64,000 nt of DNA from Pseudomonas helvetica (GCF_039908645.1 NZ_CP150917.1:3669501-3733500); one strand, 5' to 3'; shown: positions 7,538-15,767, counted from the stretch's first letter. Translations and numbers: made by a program. Notes: generated by a model from the sequence alone, not told the origin.

Positions 7538-9001
7538 ATGTCAGACAATCGCCCCGCCCGCTACCTCAGTGAAACCGACCTCAAACGTTACGTGCCGGTC
7601 CATGTGGTCTGGGAAATCACCCTGGCCTGCGATCTCAAATGCCTGCATTGCGGCTCCCGCGCAGGCCATCGACGCCCGGATGAACTGAACACCCGGGAAT
7701 GCCTGGATGTCATCGATTCCCTGGCGGCACTCGGCACCCGCGAGATCACCTTGATCGGCGGTGAAGCCTATTTGCGCAAGGACTGGACTCAGCTGATCCA
7801 GGCGATCCACGATCACGGCATGTATTGCGCGATACAAACCGGTGGCCGCAACCTGACGCCGGCGAAAATGCAGGCGGCAGTGGATGCCGGGCTCAATGGC
7901 GTCGGTGTTTCGCTGGATGGACTGGCCCCGCTACATGACGCCGTGCGCAATGTTCCGGGCTCGTTCGACAAGGCTATCGATACCCTGCGACGCGCCAAAC
8001 AGTCGGGGCTTGCCGTGAGCGTCAACACCCAGATCGGCGCGGCCACCCTGCCCGATCTGCCCGAACTGATGGACTTGATCATCGAACTCGGCGCCACCCA
8101 CTGGCAGATCCAGCTGACGGTCGCCATGGGCAATGCCGTCGACCATCCAGAGCTGCTGTTACAGCCCTATCAACTGCTTGAAGTGATGCCGTTGCTGGCA
8201 CGCCTTTACCGCGAGGGGGTTGATCGCGGCCTGCTGATGAACGTGGGCAACAATATTGGTTACTACGGCCCTTACGAGCATATGTGGCGTGGTTTTGGCG
8301 ACGAGCGCGTGCACTGGAGCGGCTGCGCGGCCGGGCAAACCGTGCTGGCACTCGAAGCCGACGGCACCGTCAAAGGCTGCCCTTCATTGGCAACGGTGGG
8401 CTTTTCGGGTGGCAATGTGCGCAACATGAGCCTGCACGATATCTGGCACTACAGCGAAGGCATGCACTTCGGCCGTCTGCGCGGTGTCGAGGATCTGTGG
8501 GGCTACTGCCGAAGCTGCTACTACAACGATGTCTGCCGTGGCGGCTGTACCTGGACGTCGCACTCCTTACTCGGCAAACCCGGCAACAATCCCTACTGTC
8601 ACTACCGTGCGCTGGATCTGCAGAAAAAGGGACTGCGCGAACGAATTGTCAAACTCGAGGACGCTGCGAAAACCTCCTTCGCCGTCGGACGCTTTGACCT
8701 GATTACTGAACGCATCGACACCGGCGAGAAGGTCAACAGCGTCAGCGACAGTGGCCAGGTGATCAAACTGGCCTGGGCGAACCAGGGCCAGAAATCGCCT
8801 GACGAAGGACGTATTCCGCCACAACTGGCGCTGTGTCGTGGCTGCTTGCAGTACATCCATGCACACGAAGTGACCTGCCCTCACTGCGCTGCCGATGTCG
8901 CTGCCGCAGAAGCCGAGCACCATGTCAACCGCGCCCGGCAACAAACCATCCTCAATACGCTGACCGGGCTGCTGGGATTGCCGCAAAGCAACTTGATGTA
9001 G
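7538..9001 (+). CDS. Radical SAM/SPASM enzyme linked to DUF1843 (GDL-motif) proteins
   Basis: A 487-residue radical SAM protein. The [4Fe-4S]-SAM motif C31-x3-C35-x2-C38 is followed by LIGGEAYLR, the usual glycine-rich SAM contact. A full seven-cysteine SPASM set binds auxiliary clusters: C263, C281, C324, C327, C333, C337 and C354. The last ~55 residues add a zinc-ribbon-like C433-x2-C436-x10-C447-x2-C450. SPASM enzymes mostly modify ribosomal peptides or proteins. From memory this matches the family named GDL motif peptide-associated radical SAM/SPASM maturase. ATG 7538 follows AAGGA; a longer frame from 7496 has no ribosome binding site. Three DUF1843 genes precede it, and a terminator follows at once. 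Confidence 0.85.
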   Translation: MSDNRPARYLSETDLKRYVPVHVVWEITLACDLKCLHCGSRAGHRRPDELNTRECLDVIDSLAALGTREITLIGGEAYLRKDWTQLIQAIHDHGMYCAIQTGGRNLTPAKMQAAVDAGLNGVGVSLDGLAPLHDAVRNVPGSFDKAIDTLRRAKQSGLAVSVNTQIGAATLPDLPELMDLIIELGATHWQIQLTVAMGNAVDHPELLLQPYQLLEVMPLLARLYREGVDRGLLMNVGNNIGYYGPYEHMWRGFGDERVHWSGCAAGQTVLALEADGTVKGCPSLATVGFSGGNVRNMSLHDIWHYSEGMHFGRLRGVEDLWGYCRSCYYNDVCRGGCTWTSHSLLGKPGNNPYCHYRALDLQKKGLRERIVKLEDAAKTSFAVGRFDLITERIDTGEKVNSVSDSGQVIKLAWANQGQKSPDEGRIPPQLALCRGCLQYIHAHEVTCPHCAADVAAAEAEHHVNRARQQTILNTLTGLLGLPQSNLM

Positions 9002-9015
9002 CGAGGCCTGAATAC

Positions 9016-9047
9016 CAGGGGGCAACTCGCCCCCTGCAATCTTTTTT
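9016..9047 (+). terminator. Rho-independent terminator of the radical SAM cassette
   Basis: The stem CAGGGGGC (9016-9023) pairs with GCCCCCTG (9029-9036) around a five-base loop and is followed by CAATC and six T residues at 9042-9047. It closes the operon 15 bp after the maturase stop codon. Confidence 0.8.
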
Positions 9048-9218
9048 CCACCGGTAATAACGCTCGCTCGCAGCAAACAAAATCATCTAAAAAAACCACA
9101 CCTGTCAGCCATAATTAGCCCCCTGCTACTCGATAGCTGAACGTCTTTCCCATGGCTTACCCACACGGGCACGCTGGAATAAATAGTGCCCTTTCCCTCT
9201 GCGTTCCTGGAGCTGACG

Positions 9219-9632
9219 ATGAAAATCAATCCCTACCTGATCTTCAACGGTGATTGCAAAGCAGCCTTCACGTTCTACGCGCAATGCCTGCAAGGCACCC
9301 TTGAAATGATGATGACCTTCGGCGAGTCGCCGGCCCGCGATCAAATTCCGGCGAGTAGCCATGACCTGATCATGCATACCCGGCTGGTGGTCGGCGACCA
9401 GGTCCTCATGGGCTCCGACACCACACCTGAGCGGCCCTACCACGGCATCAACGGTTGCTTTGTTTCGCTGAATGTCACCAGCATCGCTGAAGCCGAGCGG
9501 ATTTTTACCGCGCTGGCGGACCGGGGCACCATTCAAATGCCGCTGGAGGCGACGTTCTGGGCCGCACGCTTCGGCATGCTGGTTGACCGTTTCGGGGTGC
9601 CATGGATGGTTAATTGCGAAGCCGACAAGTAA
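9219..9632 (+). CDS. VOC-fold (glyoxalase/PhnB-like) protein
   Basis: A 137-residue member of the vicinal oxygen chelate superfamily of the PhnB/YjdN type: INPYLIFNGDCKAAFTFYAQ at the N-terminus, HTRLVVGDQVLMGSD in the middle and WAARFGMLVDRFGVPWMVN at the end. These proteins form beta-alpha-beta-beta-beta metal-binding barrels, but the canonical metal ligands are poorly kept in this subgroup and activity is usually unknown. The ATG at 9219 has GGAG nine bases upstream. The gene stands alone and ends 62 bp before a REPIN that separates it from the convergent AraC-type gene. Confidence 0.8.
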   Translation: MKINPYLIFNGDCKAAFTFYAQCLQGTLEMMMTFGESPARDQIPASSHDLIMHTRLVVGDQVLMGSDTTPERPYHGINGCFVSLNVTSIAEAERIFTALADRGTIQMPLEATFWAARFGMLVDRFGVPWMVNCEADK

Positions 9633-9693
9633 AACGCTATTCGATGAGTGCAGTGCTGTTCACTTAAGCCGGTGTTTCAGGCACAACCGCAGT

Positions 9694-9784
9694 TGTGGCG
9701 AGGGAGCTTGCTCCCGCTGGGGCGCGAAGCGGCCCTGAATTGGGTCTGCTAGGCAGTCCAGCGGGAGCAAGCTCCCTCGCCACA
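9694..9784. repeat. REPIN, class TGTGGCGAGGGAGCTTGCTC
   Basis: Two inverted REP units (TGTGGCGAGGGAGCTTGCTC and its reverse complement) enclose about 40 bp. It lies between two convergent genes, where the fold could also act as a transcription barrier. Same class as 27367-27459 and 47851-47945. Confidence 0.9.
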
Positions 9785-9792
9785 GATACTTC

Positions 9793-10815
9793 TCAGGCAT
9801 CGACGCGCTTGCCCTGGAACCTCGCCCGGTAACGCCCCGGACTCTCTCCGGTCCACTTCTTGAATGCCCGATGGAACGCGCTGGGCTCCTGAAAACCGAT
9901 CTGCTCGGCAATCGCGGTGATGCTCGATTGGCTCTGGCGCAGTTGTTCAAAGGCAACACCGCGGCGTACTTCGTCCTTGATCTCCTGGAATGAACAGCCT
10001 TCACGCTCCAGTTTTCGGCGAACGGTGCTGGGGCTCAAATGCTGTTCGATCGCAAACGTCTCCAGGGTCGGCCATTGGCTGTAATGGCTGTTGCGCAAAC
10101 GCTGATGAACCTGCGATGCCAGGCCATGCTGGTTACGGAAACGAATCACCAGCCACTGCGGTGCACTGCGCAAAAATGCCTTGAGTGAAGCAAGGTCCTG
10201 AACCACCGGCAATTGCAGATAACGGCTGTCGAACTCGATCTCGGTGCGCTCGGCGCCGAAGGTCAGGTTGGCGCCCCAGAGCAATGAATCATCATTGAGC
10301 GACAACCGCTCATGACGAAAGTCCGCACGATCGATGGGAATGCGCCGCCCGCCGAGCCAGCACAGCAGGCTGATCATCAACACCAGGAACGTCTCTTCAC
10401 CGAAGTGTGCGACGTCGCTGTTTTGCGCCTGAGTCTGCAAGCTGATGACTGCACGCTTGCCACGCACCGTTAACGTGCCGCGAAAATCCCGCAGGAACAG
10501 GCCGAAATTGGCCAGGCACTGACGCATGGCTTTTTCCAGCGTCGGTTCCTGGATCAGTGCCCGACAGATCAAGGCGAAACTGCCCGGCGGCATGCCGTGG
10601 GAGTCCAGCTGAAAGAACTCGTCGTTCAACTCACGAATCTGCACCAGCCATAACGCAGCAAAAGCAGTGGCCGGCACCCGTGCTGTAGGCTGATCCATCA
10701 GTGCCGGATCGATTCCCACCTGCTCGAGTACCGACCGCAGACGCTGCGGATTTTCACGCAGGGCATGGATCATTGGATACATGAAATAGACCGCCACCGA
10801 ATCCGTATCCCGCAT
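9793..10815 (-). CDS. AraC-family transcriptional regulator
   Basis: A 340-residue regulator: residues ~15-200 form the AraC_binding_2/'arabinose-binding-like' N-terminal domain seen in OruR and related proteins, and the last ~100 residues carry the double helix-turn-helix with LSPSTVRRKLEREGCSFQEI and the closing IAEQIGFQEPSAFHRAFKKW motif. ATG 10815 is preceded by GAGGAGAG; an upstream ATG at 10851 is less well placed. It is divergent from the thiolase operon, with 133 bp between the two starts, so it is the natural candidate activator of that operon. The inducer is unknown. Confidence 0.85.
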   Translation of the reverse strand: MRDTDSVAVYFMYPMIHALRENPQRLRSVLEQVGIDPALMDQPTARVPATAFAALWLVQIRELNDEFFQLDSHGMPPGSFALICRALIQEPTLEKAMRQCLANFGLFLRDFRGTLTVRGKRAVISLQTQAQNSDVAHFGEETFLVLMISLLCWLGGRRIPIDRADFRHERLSLNDDSLLWGANLTFGAERTEIEFDSRYLQLPVVQDLASLKAFLRSAPQWLVIRFRNQHGLASQVHQRLRNSHYSQWPTLETFAIEQHLSPSTVRRKLEREGCSFQEIKDEVRRGVAFEQLRQSQSSITAIAEQIGFQEPSAFHRAFKKWTGESPGRYRARFQGKRVDA

Positions 10816-10948
10816 GTGATCGTCTCTCTCCTCAGCATCTGAAAGTGGCAAAAAACGCCATCACCGTTGAACAGTTCCGGCATAGGCCAGCGGCGTTGCT
10901 GATTCTAGACTCGTACCCAACAAAAAAGACCTCTTTCAGGAAAACCAC

Positions 10949-12133
10949 ATGAACCCTTCCGATATTTTTGTTGTGAGCGCGGTCCGTTCTGCCATCGGCA
11001 GTTTTGGCGGTTCACTCAAGGATGTGCCGCCTATCCAGTTGGCAACCGACGTGTGCCGCGCAGCCATTGAACGTTCAGGCCTGGCGCCCGAACTCATCGG
11101 TCATGCGGTGATGGGCCATGTGATCCCGACGGAGGCGCGCGACGCCTACATTTCACGGGCCGTGGCGATGAATGCCGGCCTGCCGAAAGAGACCCCGGCC
11201 TTCAACGTCAACCGCCTCTGCGGTTCGGGTCTGCAGGCGATTGTCAGTGCGGCACAAAGTCTGATGCTCGGGGATGCCGGGGCAGCGCTGGCCGGTGGTG
11301 TCGAGTCCATGAGCCGTGGTGCCTACTTGTTGCCACAGGCGCGCTGGGGTGCACGAATGGGCGACATTCAGGGCATCGACTACATGCTCGGCGTGCTGCA
11401 AGACCCGTTTGCCGGCTTCCACATGGGCATCACCGCAGAAAACATCGCCGAGCACTACGGCATCTCCCGTCAGACCCAGGATCAACTGGCGCTGCTCAGC
11501 CAGCAGCGTGCCGCCAGGGCGATTGCCGAAGGGCGTTTTGCCGGGCAGATCGTGCCGATCGAAATGGCGAGCCGCAAAGGCACGGTTTCGTTTGCGACGG
11601 ATGAGCATGTACGGGCAGAGGTCAGCTTCGAGCAATTGAGCGGCATGAAACCCGCATTCAAAAAAGACGGCAGCGTCACCGCCGGCAACGCCTCCGGCCT
11701 CAATGATGGCGCTGGCGCGCTGATCATGGCCACCGGGCAAGTTGTCCAGGAACAAGGCCTCAAGCCGATGGCCCGACTGGTGGGGTATGCCCACGCCGGG
11801 GTTGAGCCGTCGATGATGGGACTTGGACCGATTCCCGCCACTCGCCTGGTGCTCAAGCGCGCGGGCCTGACCGTGGCCGACCTTGATGTCATCGAGTCCA
11901 ACGAAGCCTTCGCGGCCCAGGCCTGTGCCGTGGCGCAAGAGCTGGGCTTCGATCCCGAGAAGGTCAACCCCAACGGTTCGGGCATCTCGCTGGGCCATCC
12001 AGTGGGCGCCACTGGCGCAATCATCGCGACCAAGGCCATTCACGAACTGCATCGGATTCAGGGACGTTATGCCCTGGCGACCATGTGCATTGGCGGCGGC
12101 CAAGGCATTGCCGTGTTGTTCGAACGGGTTTGA
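10949..12133 (+). CDS. Acetyl-CoA C-acyltransferase (thiolase)
   Basis: A 394-residue thiolase with all three catalytic elements: the acyl-accepting Cys at residue 91 in NRLCGSG, His350 in GHPVGATGA and the second active-site Cys380 in CIGGGQG. Thiolases either condense two acetyl-CoA or cleave 3-ketoacyl-CoA. Partnering with a 3-hydroxyacyl-CoA dehydrogenase 16 bp downstream points to interconversion of acetyl-CoA, acetoacetyl-CoA and 3-hydroxybutyryl-CoA, or to beta-oxidation of a short acyl chain. Direction cannot be told from sequence. An AraC regulator is encoded divergently. Confidence 0.9.
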   Translation: MNPSDIFVVSAVRSAIGSFGGSLKDVPPIQLATDVCRAAIERSGLAPELIGHAVMGHVIPTEARDAYISRAVAMNAGLPKETPAFNVNRLCGSGLQAIVSAAQSLMLGDAGAALAGGVESMSRGAYLLPQARWGARMGDIQGIDYMLGVLQDPFAGFHMGITAENIAEHYGISRQTQDQLALLSQQRAARAIAEGRFAGQIVPIEMASRKGTVSFATDEHVRAEVSFEQLSGMKPAFKKDGSVTAGNASGLNDGAGALIMATGQVVQEQGLKPMARLVGYAHAGVEPSMMGLGPIPATRLVLKRAGLTVADLDVIESNEAFAAQACAVAQELGFDPEKVNPNGSGISLGHPVGATGAIIATKAIHELHRIQGRYALATMCIGGGQGIAVLFERV

Positions 12134-12149
12134 CGGAAAGGACATGACG

Positions 12150-13001
12150 ATGAATCTGCAGAACATTGGCGTCATCGGCGCCGGCACCATGGGCAACGGC
12201 ATTGCGCAAATCTGCGCACTGGCCGGTTTCAACGTGACCTTGCTGGACATCTCCGAAAGCGCCCTGCAAAAAGCGCTGGCGACCGTGGGCAAGAACCTCG
12301 ACCGGCAGGTCGCCAAGGCCTCGCTGACCGAGGAGCAAAAGCTCGCGGCATTGGACAAGATCCGCACCAGCACCGATTACAGCACCCTGCACAATGTGCA
12401 GTTGGTGATCGAGGCCGCGACCGAAAACCTCGAACTGAAACTGCGGGTGTTGCAACAGATCGCCGCTCAGGTCAGCGCCGACTGCGTGATTGCTTCCAAC
12501 ACCTCATCGTTGTCGATCACCGAGCTCGCCGCCAGCGTCAGTTCGCCGGCGCGTTTCATCGGCCTGCACTTCTTCAACCCGGTGCCGGTGATGGGGTTGA
12601 TCGAAGTGATCCGCGGCCTGCAAACCAGCGACGCCACGCACACCCTGGCCCTGGAACTGGCGCAACGCCTGGGCAAGACCGCGATCACCGCCGGTAACCG
12701 TCCGGGCTTTGTGGTGAACCGGATTCTGGTGCCGATGATCAACGAAGCGATCCTGGTGTTTCAGGAAGGCCTGGCCAGCGCCGAAGACATCGATGCAGGC
12801 ATGCGCCTGGGTTGCAATCAGCCGATAGGTCCGCTGGCGCTGGCCGACCTGATTGGCCTGGATACCTTGCTGGCGATCATGCAGGCCTTCTACGACGGCT
12901 TCAACGACAGCAAGTACCGCCCCGCGCCGCTGCTCAAGGAAATGGTCGCCGCGGGTTACCTGGGACGCAAGACCGGCCGTGGCTTCCATACCTATGGCTG
13001 A
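12150..13001 (+). CDS. 3-hydroxybutyryl-CoA dehydrogenase family protein
   Basis: A 283-residue NAD(P)-dependent 3-hydroxyacyl-CoA dehydrogenase. The Rossmann motif GAGTMG lies at residues 10-15; ASNTSSLSIT and the catalytic HFFNPVPVM segment (His within) follow, and the C-terminal dimerisation domain ends with GYLGRKTGRGFHTYG. Size and architecture match the single-function PaaH/Hbd type. ATG 12150 is seven bases from AAGGA; an ATG at 12144 is too close to it. The stop codon overlaps the start of the TetR gene by 8 bp, so translation of the two is probably coupled. Confidence 0.9.
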   Translation: MNLQNIGVIGAGTMGNGIAQICALAGFNVTLLDISESALQKALATVGKNLDRQVAKASLTEEQKLAALDKIRTSTDYSTLHNVQLVIEAATENLELKLRVLQQIAAQVSADCVIASNTSSLSITELAASVSSPARFIGLHFFNPVPVMGLIEVIRGLQTSDATHTLALELAQRLGKTAITAGNRPGFVVNRILVPMINEAILVFQEGLASAEDIDAGMRLGCNQPIGPLALADLIGLDTLLAIMQAFYDGFNDSKYRPAPLLKEMVAAGYLGRKTGRGFHTYG

Positions 13002-13641
13002 GCGCTGCTCACGTTTTGCCGAGAGCCGGGACAAAGCCCTGGAGCTGTTCGCCAGCAAGGGCTTTGGCCAGGTCGGCATGCGTGAGCTGGCAGCCTTCCT
13101 GGGGCTTGCCCCAGGCTCGCTGTATCACCATTACCCGAGCAAGCAGCACTTGTTGCTCGACTTGATCGAAGAGTTTTACGAGGAGCTGCTGGCGACCCTC
13201 GGACGCCTCGAGCGACAGCCGCGAGACCTGCGTGACAGCCTGCACGACGTCATCCATGCGCACCTGAGCCTGCATCGGGAAATGCCCTGGCATTTTCGCC
13301 TGGTGGAGCGCGACTGCGGTTGTCTGAACGAGGATCAGCAAGTGCATGTTCGGCAGTTGCAGGAGCATTACGAACGGCAATTGCTGATGATCCTCTGTCC
13401 CTCGCGCCGATTCAGTGAACAAGGATTACTGGCTGCCGGACACACCATTGCCAGCATGCTCAACAGCGCACCCAGCTGGCTGGCGCTGCACCCGCTAGAG
13501 GATCGGGAACGCAACGAACTGCTGGAGAACCTGCTGACCGGGGCCATTGCAGGTTTGCTGGCCCATACCTCCTGCGATCTGCCAGTCCTTCAGACAATAG
13601 ATCCGCTCGCGGCGCCTCCGCCCTGGGCGCGACTCGGCTAA
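12994..13641 (+). CDS. TetR/AcrR-family transcriptional regulator
   Basis: A 215-residue protein with an N-terminal TetR helix-turn-helix (residues ~10-55, GMRELAAFLGLAPGSLYHHY) and a C-terminal ligand-binding region. It begins inside the last codons of the dehydrogenase gene (8-bp overlap), which makes it the third gene of the thiolase operon. Regulators placed this way often sense acyl-CoA and repress their own operon; that is inferred from position. With the divergent AraC protein the operon would have two regulators. Confidence 0.85.
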   Translation: MAERCSRFAESRDKALELFASKGFGQVGMRELAAFLGLAPGSLYHHYPSKQHLLLDLIEEFYEELLATLGRLERQPRDLRDSLHDVIHAHLSLHREMPWHFRLVERDCGCLNEDQQVHVRQLQEHYERQLLMILCPSRRFSEQGLLAAGHTIASMLNSAPSWLALHPLEDRERNELLENLLTGAIAGLLAHTSCDLPVLQTIDPLAAPPPWARLG

Positions 13642-13669
13642 GCTGAAAGCTCCACCGGAGGATTTTCCA

Positions 13670-14383
13670 ATGTGTGGAAGACTTTCGCAGTACCGAGGTA
13701 TCCACGACTTCGTCGCGGCGCTGAGCATGCCCAATGCCCTGGTCAATACTGTGGGCGACCAGCCTCTGGGTCTGTACAACGTCGCGCCATCGACCCAGGT
13801 CGCGCTCTTCCACCTCGAAGGCGAAACCCTGCACGCTGACAGGGTACGCTGGGGATGGCGACCAGCCTGGTCGAAAGACAACTCTGTGCCGATCAATACC
13901 CGAGTCGAGAAAGTCGCACACGGCTCATTCTTCCGGGCGATCTGGCCGCACCGCGCCATCGTGCCCATCGATAACTGGTTCGAATGGGTTTATGAAGGCG
14001 GCCCGAATAAACAGCCTTACCTTATCCGGCGCCGGGATCGCGCTCCCATACTCTGCGCGGCCATTGGTCAGTATCCTGCGGGCGGCCGGGAACCGAAGAA
14101 GGACGATGGTTTTGTGATTTTCACCGCAGACAGTGGCGGTGGCCTGGTCGATCTGCATGATCGGCGACCGGTGGTGCTGTCACCGGAGTTGGCCCGCGAG
14201 TGGCTCAACCTGGCGATGCCCAAGGAGAGCGCCGAGCAGATGGTGCTGCACCAGGGCGAGCCTGCCGAAACCTTCGAGTGGTTCAAGGTGGATATGGCAA
14301 TCGGCAACGTGAAAAACCAGAGACCGGATCTCATCACGCCGATCGGTAAGATCATCACTGGCGATCACAAAAGCAATGGCTGA
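13670..14383 (+). CDS. SOS response-associated peptidase (HMCES/YedK family)
   Basis: A 237-residue SRAP-domain protein. The catalytic residues are all present: Cys2 (after removal of Met1 it forms a thiazolidine link to abasic sites in single-stranded DNA), Asn76 in NTRVEK, Glu105 in NWFEWVY and His164 in LHDRRPVV. The family shields abasic sites during replication and then reverses the crosslink. The gene stands alone, 28 bp after the TetR gene, with AGGA upstream of the ATG. No LexA box was found directly before it. Confidence 0.9.
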   Translation: MCGRLSQYRGIHDFVAALSMPNALVNTVGDQPLGLYNVAPSTQVALFHLEGETLHADRVRWGWRPAWSKDNSVPINTRVEKVAHGSFFRAIWPHRAIVPIDNWFEWVYEGGPNKQPYLIRRRDRAPILCAAIGQYPAGGREPKKDDGFVIFTADSGGGLVDLHDRRPVVLSPELAREWLNLAMPKESAEQMVLHQGEPAETFEWFKVDMAIGNVKNQRPDLITPIGKIITGDHKSNG

Positions 14384-14474
14384 TCGGGTGGCGACACCGC
14401 GGTTTCTCGACTAGGATTTTCGCGGTATGGAAACGTGTCGCGCTGTTAGCGAGCACTTGGTCTGGGAGACGAAA

Positions 14475-14675
14475 ATGAACCCGATTCGAATGGCCGAGCG
14501 GACCTATCGCACTTGGTCCAGCCCGATCCTGCTTGAGCTCAAAGAGAGGGAACATCAGCTGCAACCTTCAGACCGCCAGGCACTTGAAAATGTGATGGTG
14601 GAGAGAAGACTTCTGAACACCGGTAATCCTGCCGGCAAGGATCGACGCAAACCTGAGTCGACTGATAACGCCTGA
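14475..14675 (+). CDS. Small hypothetical protein (66 aa)
   Basis: A 66-residue charged protein, MNPIRMAERTYRTWSS at the start and many Lys, Arg and Glu later, with no membrane segment. The ATG at 14475 has GGGAGA eight bases upstream and a good terminator follows at 14681-14706, so a real, separately terminated transcript is likely. The frame is open to 14427 but the upstream ATG has no ribosome binding site. No family is recognised. Confidence 0.5.
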   Translation: MNPIRMAERTYRTWSSPILLELKEREHQLQPSDRQALENVMVERRLLNTGNPAGKDRRKPESTDNA

Positions 14676-14680
14676 CGAAT

Positions 14681-14706
14681 GAGCCCGCTATAAGCGGGCT
14701 CTTTTT
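14681..14706 (+). terminator. Rho-independent terminator
   Basis: GAGCCCGCT (14681-14689) pairs with AGCGGGCTC (14693-14701) around a three-base loop and runs into five T residues. It ends the transcript of the 66-residue protein gene. Confidence 0.8.
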
Positions 14707-14755
14707 CGTTTGCGCGGCTGGAAGGCAGACCGACACACTCATCCGGATGATCGCC

Positions 14756-14947
14756 TCACTGTGTATTGGGAACGGCTTTCGTTCTGGATGAACGGGCGGG
14801 TAATGACGCGGCGTAGGCCAGCGCTTCTTCTCGACTGCCAAAGGACCCGAGCCGGTCGCTACGGGTACAGACCTTCCAGAGACCGCTGTTGACGCTGACC
14901 ACTTGATAACCGTTCATCTGCATTTTGCTAAGCATCGGAGCACTCAT
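14756..14947 (-). CDS. Small hypothetical protein (63 aa)
   Basis: A 63-residue protein whose start is fixed by GGAGGTGACT directly before ATG 14947, one of the strongest ribosome binding sites in the window. The sequence NGYQVVSVNSGLWKVCTRSD followed by GSFGSREEALAYAASLPAR resembles the short DUF2188-like fold (a beta hairpin plus a helix that reads ...EEALAYA...), but the match is only by eye. Function unknown. It is convergent with the 66-residue gene. Confidence 0.55.
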   Translation of the reverse strand: MSAPMLSKMQMNGYQVVSVNSGLWKVCTRSDRLGSFGSREEALAYAASLPARSSRTKAVPNTQ

Positions 14948-14999
14948 AGTCACCTCCATTCGAGTACAGACAGTCCGAACCTAACTTACACCCGGTTTA

Positions 15000-15149
15000 G
15001 CGTTCTGTGGGCTCAATAGGTTGAACGGTCGAATGATCCGAGGCGTACATATGAAACATCTTTCACAGTGATTTCGACGCTTGGCGGATATATTCCTCGC
15101 CGCTCATTCAAGAAACTTTCAGCCCGCCTCCTCCCGCGGGCTTTTTTTT
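15000..15149 (+). ncRNA. Candidate small RNA ending in a strong terminator
   Basis: The 226-bp gap between the 63-residue gene and nudK has no open frame on the plus strand, yet ends in a textbook terminator: AGCCCGC (15121-15127) pairs with GCGGGCT (15135-15141) and is followed by eight T residues. No plus-strand gene precedes it, so it may end a short non-coding transcript starting somewhere near 15000-15060. Boundaries and identity are not resolved. Confidence 0.3.
15121..15149 (+). terminator. Rho-independent terminator with no upstream gene
   Basis: A seven-base GC stem with a seven-base loop and a T8 tract on the plus strand. It lies 24 bp beyond the 3' end of nudK, which runs the other way, so it does not serve nudK. 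Confidence 0.7.
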
Positions 15150-15173
15150 GGTTTGCCCGGCGAAAATCCAAGT

Positions 15174-15767
15174 CTAAACCGCCGCAAAAATATCCTTCAT
15201 CGCCGCGTACTGCAGCAGCATGATGGTTTTCGCGTCGACGATCTGCCCACTGTAAAACGCCTCGAGTGCCTCATCGAACTTCAGCTCCAGTACCTCAAGG
15301 TCCTCCGTTTCAACCTCCAGCCCACCACCCGATCCGACGCGTGAAGCAGCATCATATTCAGCCACAAAAAAATGCAGTTTCTCGGTCACCGACCCGGGGC
15401 TCATGTAAGCCTCAAAGACCTTCTGTACGTCATGAACGCGATAGCCGGTTTCCTCCTCCGCTTCAGCGCGAATGCGTTCTTGCGGTGAGGCGCCTTCCAG
15501 CAACCCCGCCGCCACTTCAACCAGCAAGCCGTCATGACCGTTGACGAAGACCGGCAACCTGAACTGGCGGGTCAGTACGATGGTTTTTTGCGCGCGATTG
15601 AACAGCAGAATGGCGGCACCATTGCCACGGTCGTAGACCTCACGGGTTTGTCGCTGCCAAACGCCATTGTTGCGCAGGTAATCGAAAGTGATTTTCTTGA
15701 GCAGGTACCAGTCGTGGGACAGCACCTGGGACTCGATGATGTTGACGCGCTCAGCCGTGTTCGACAT
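15174..15767 (-). CDS. nudK: Nudix hydrolase of the NudK (GDP-mannose pyrophosphatase) type
   Basis: A 197-residue Nudix protein. The N-terminus (SHDWYLLKKITFDYLR) and the middle strand TIVLTRQFRLPVF match NudK; the Nudix helix region is AAGLLEGASPQERIRAEAEE, closing with ETGYR, so the metal-binding glutamates of the EEETG core are kept. NudK hydrolyses GDP-mannose and related nucleotide sugars to the nucleoside monophosphate and a sugar phosphate in the cytoplasm. The gene is monocistronic; the ATG at 15767 follows a spaced AAAGGA. Confidence 0.85.
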   Translation of the reverse strand: MSNTAERVNIIESQVLSHDWYLLKKITFDYLRNNGVWQRQTREVYDRGNGAAILLFNRAQKTIVLTRQFRLPVFVNGHDGLLVEVAAGLLEGASPQERIRAEAEEETGYRVHDVQKVFEAYMSPGSVTEKLHFFVAEYDAASRVGSGGGLEVETEDLEVLELKFDEALEAFYSGQIVDAKTIMLLQYAAMKDIFAAV

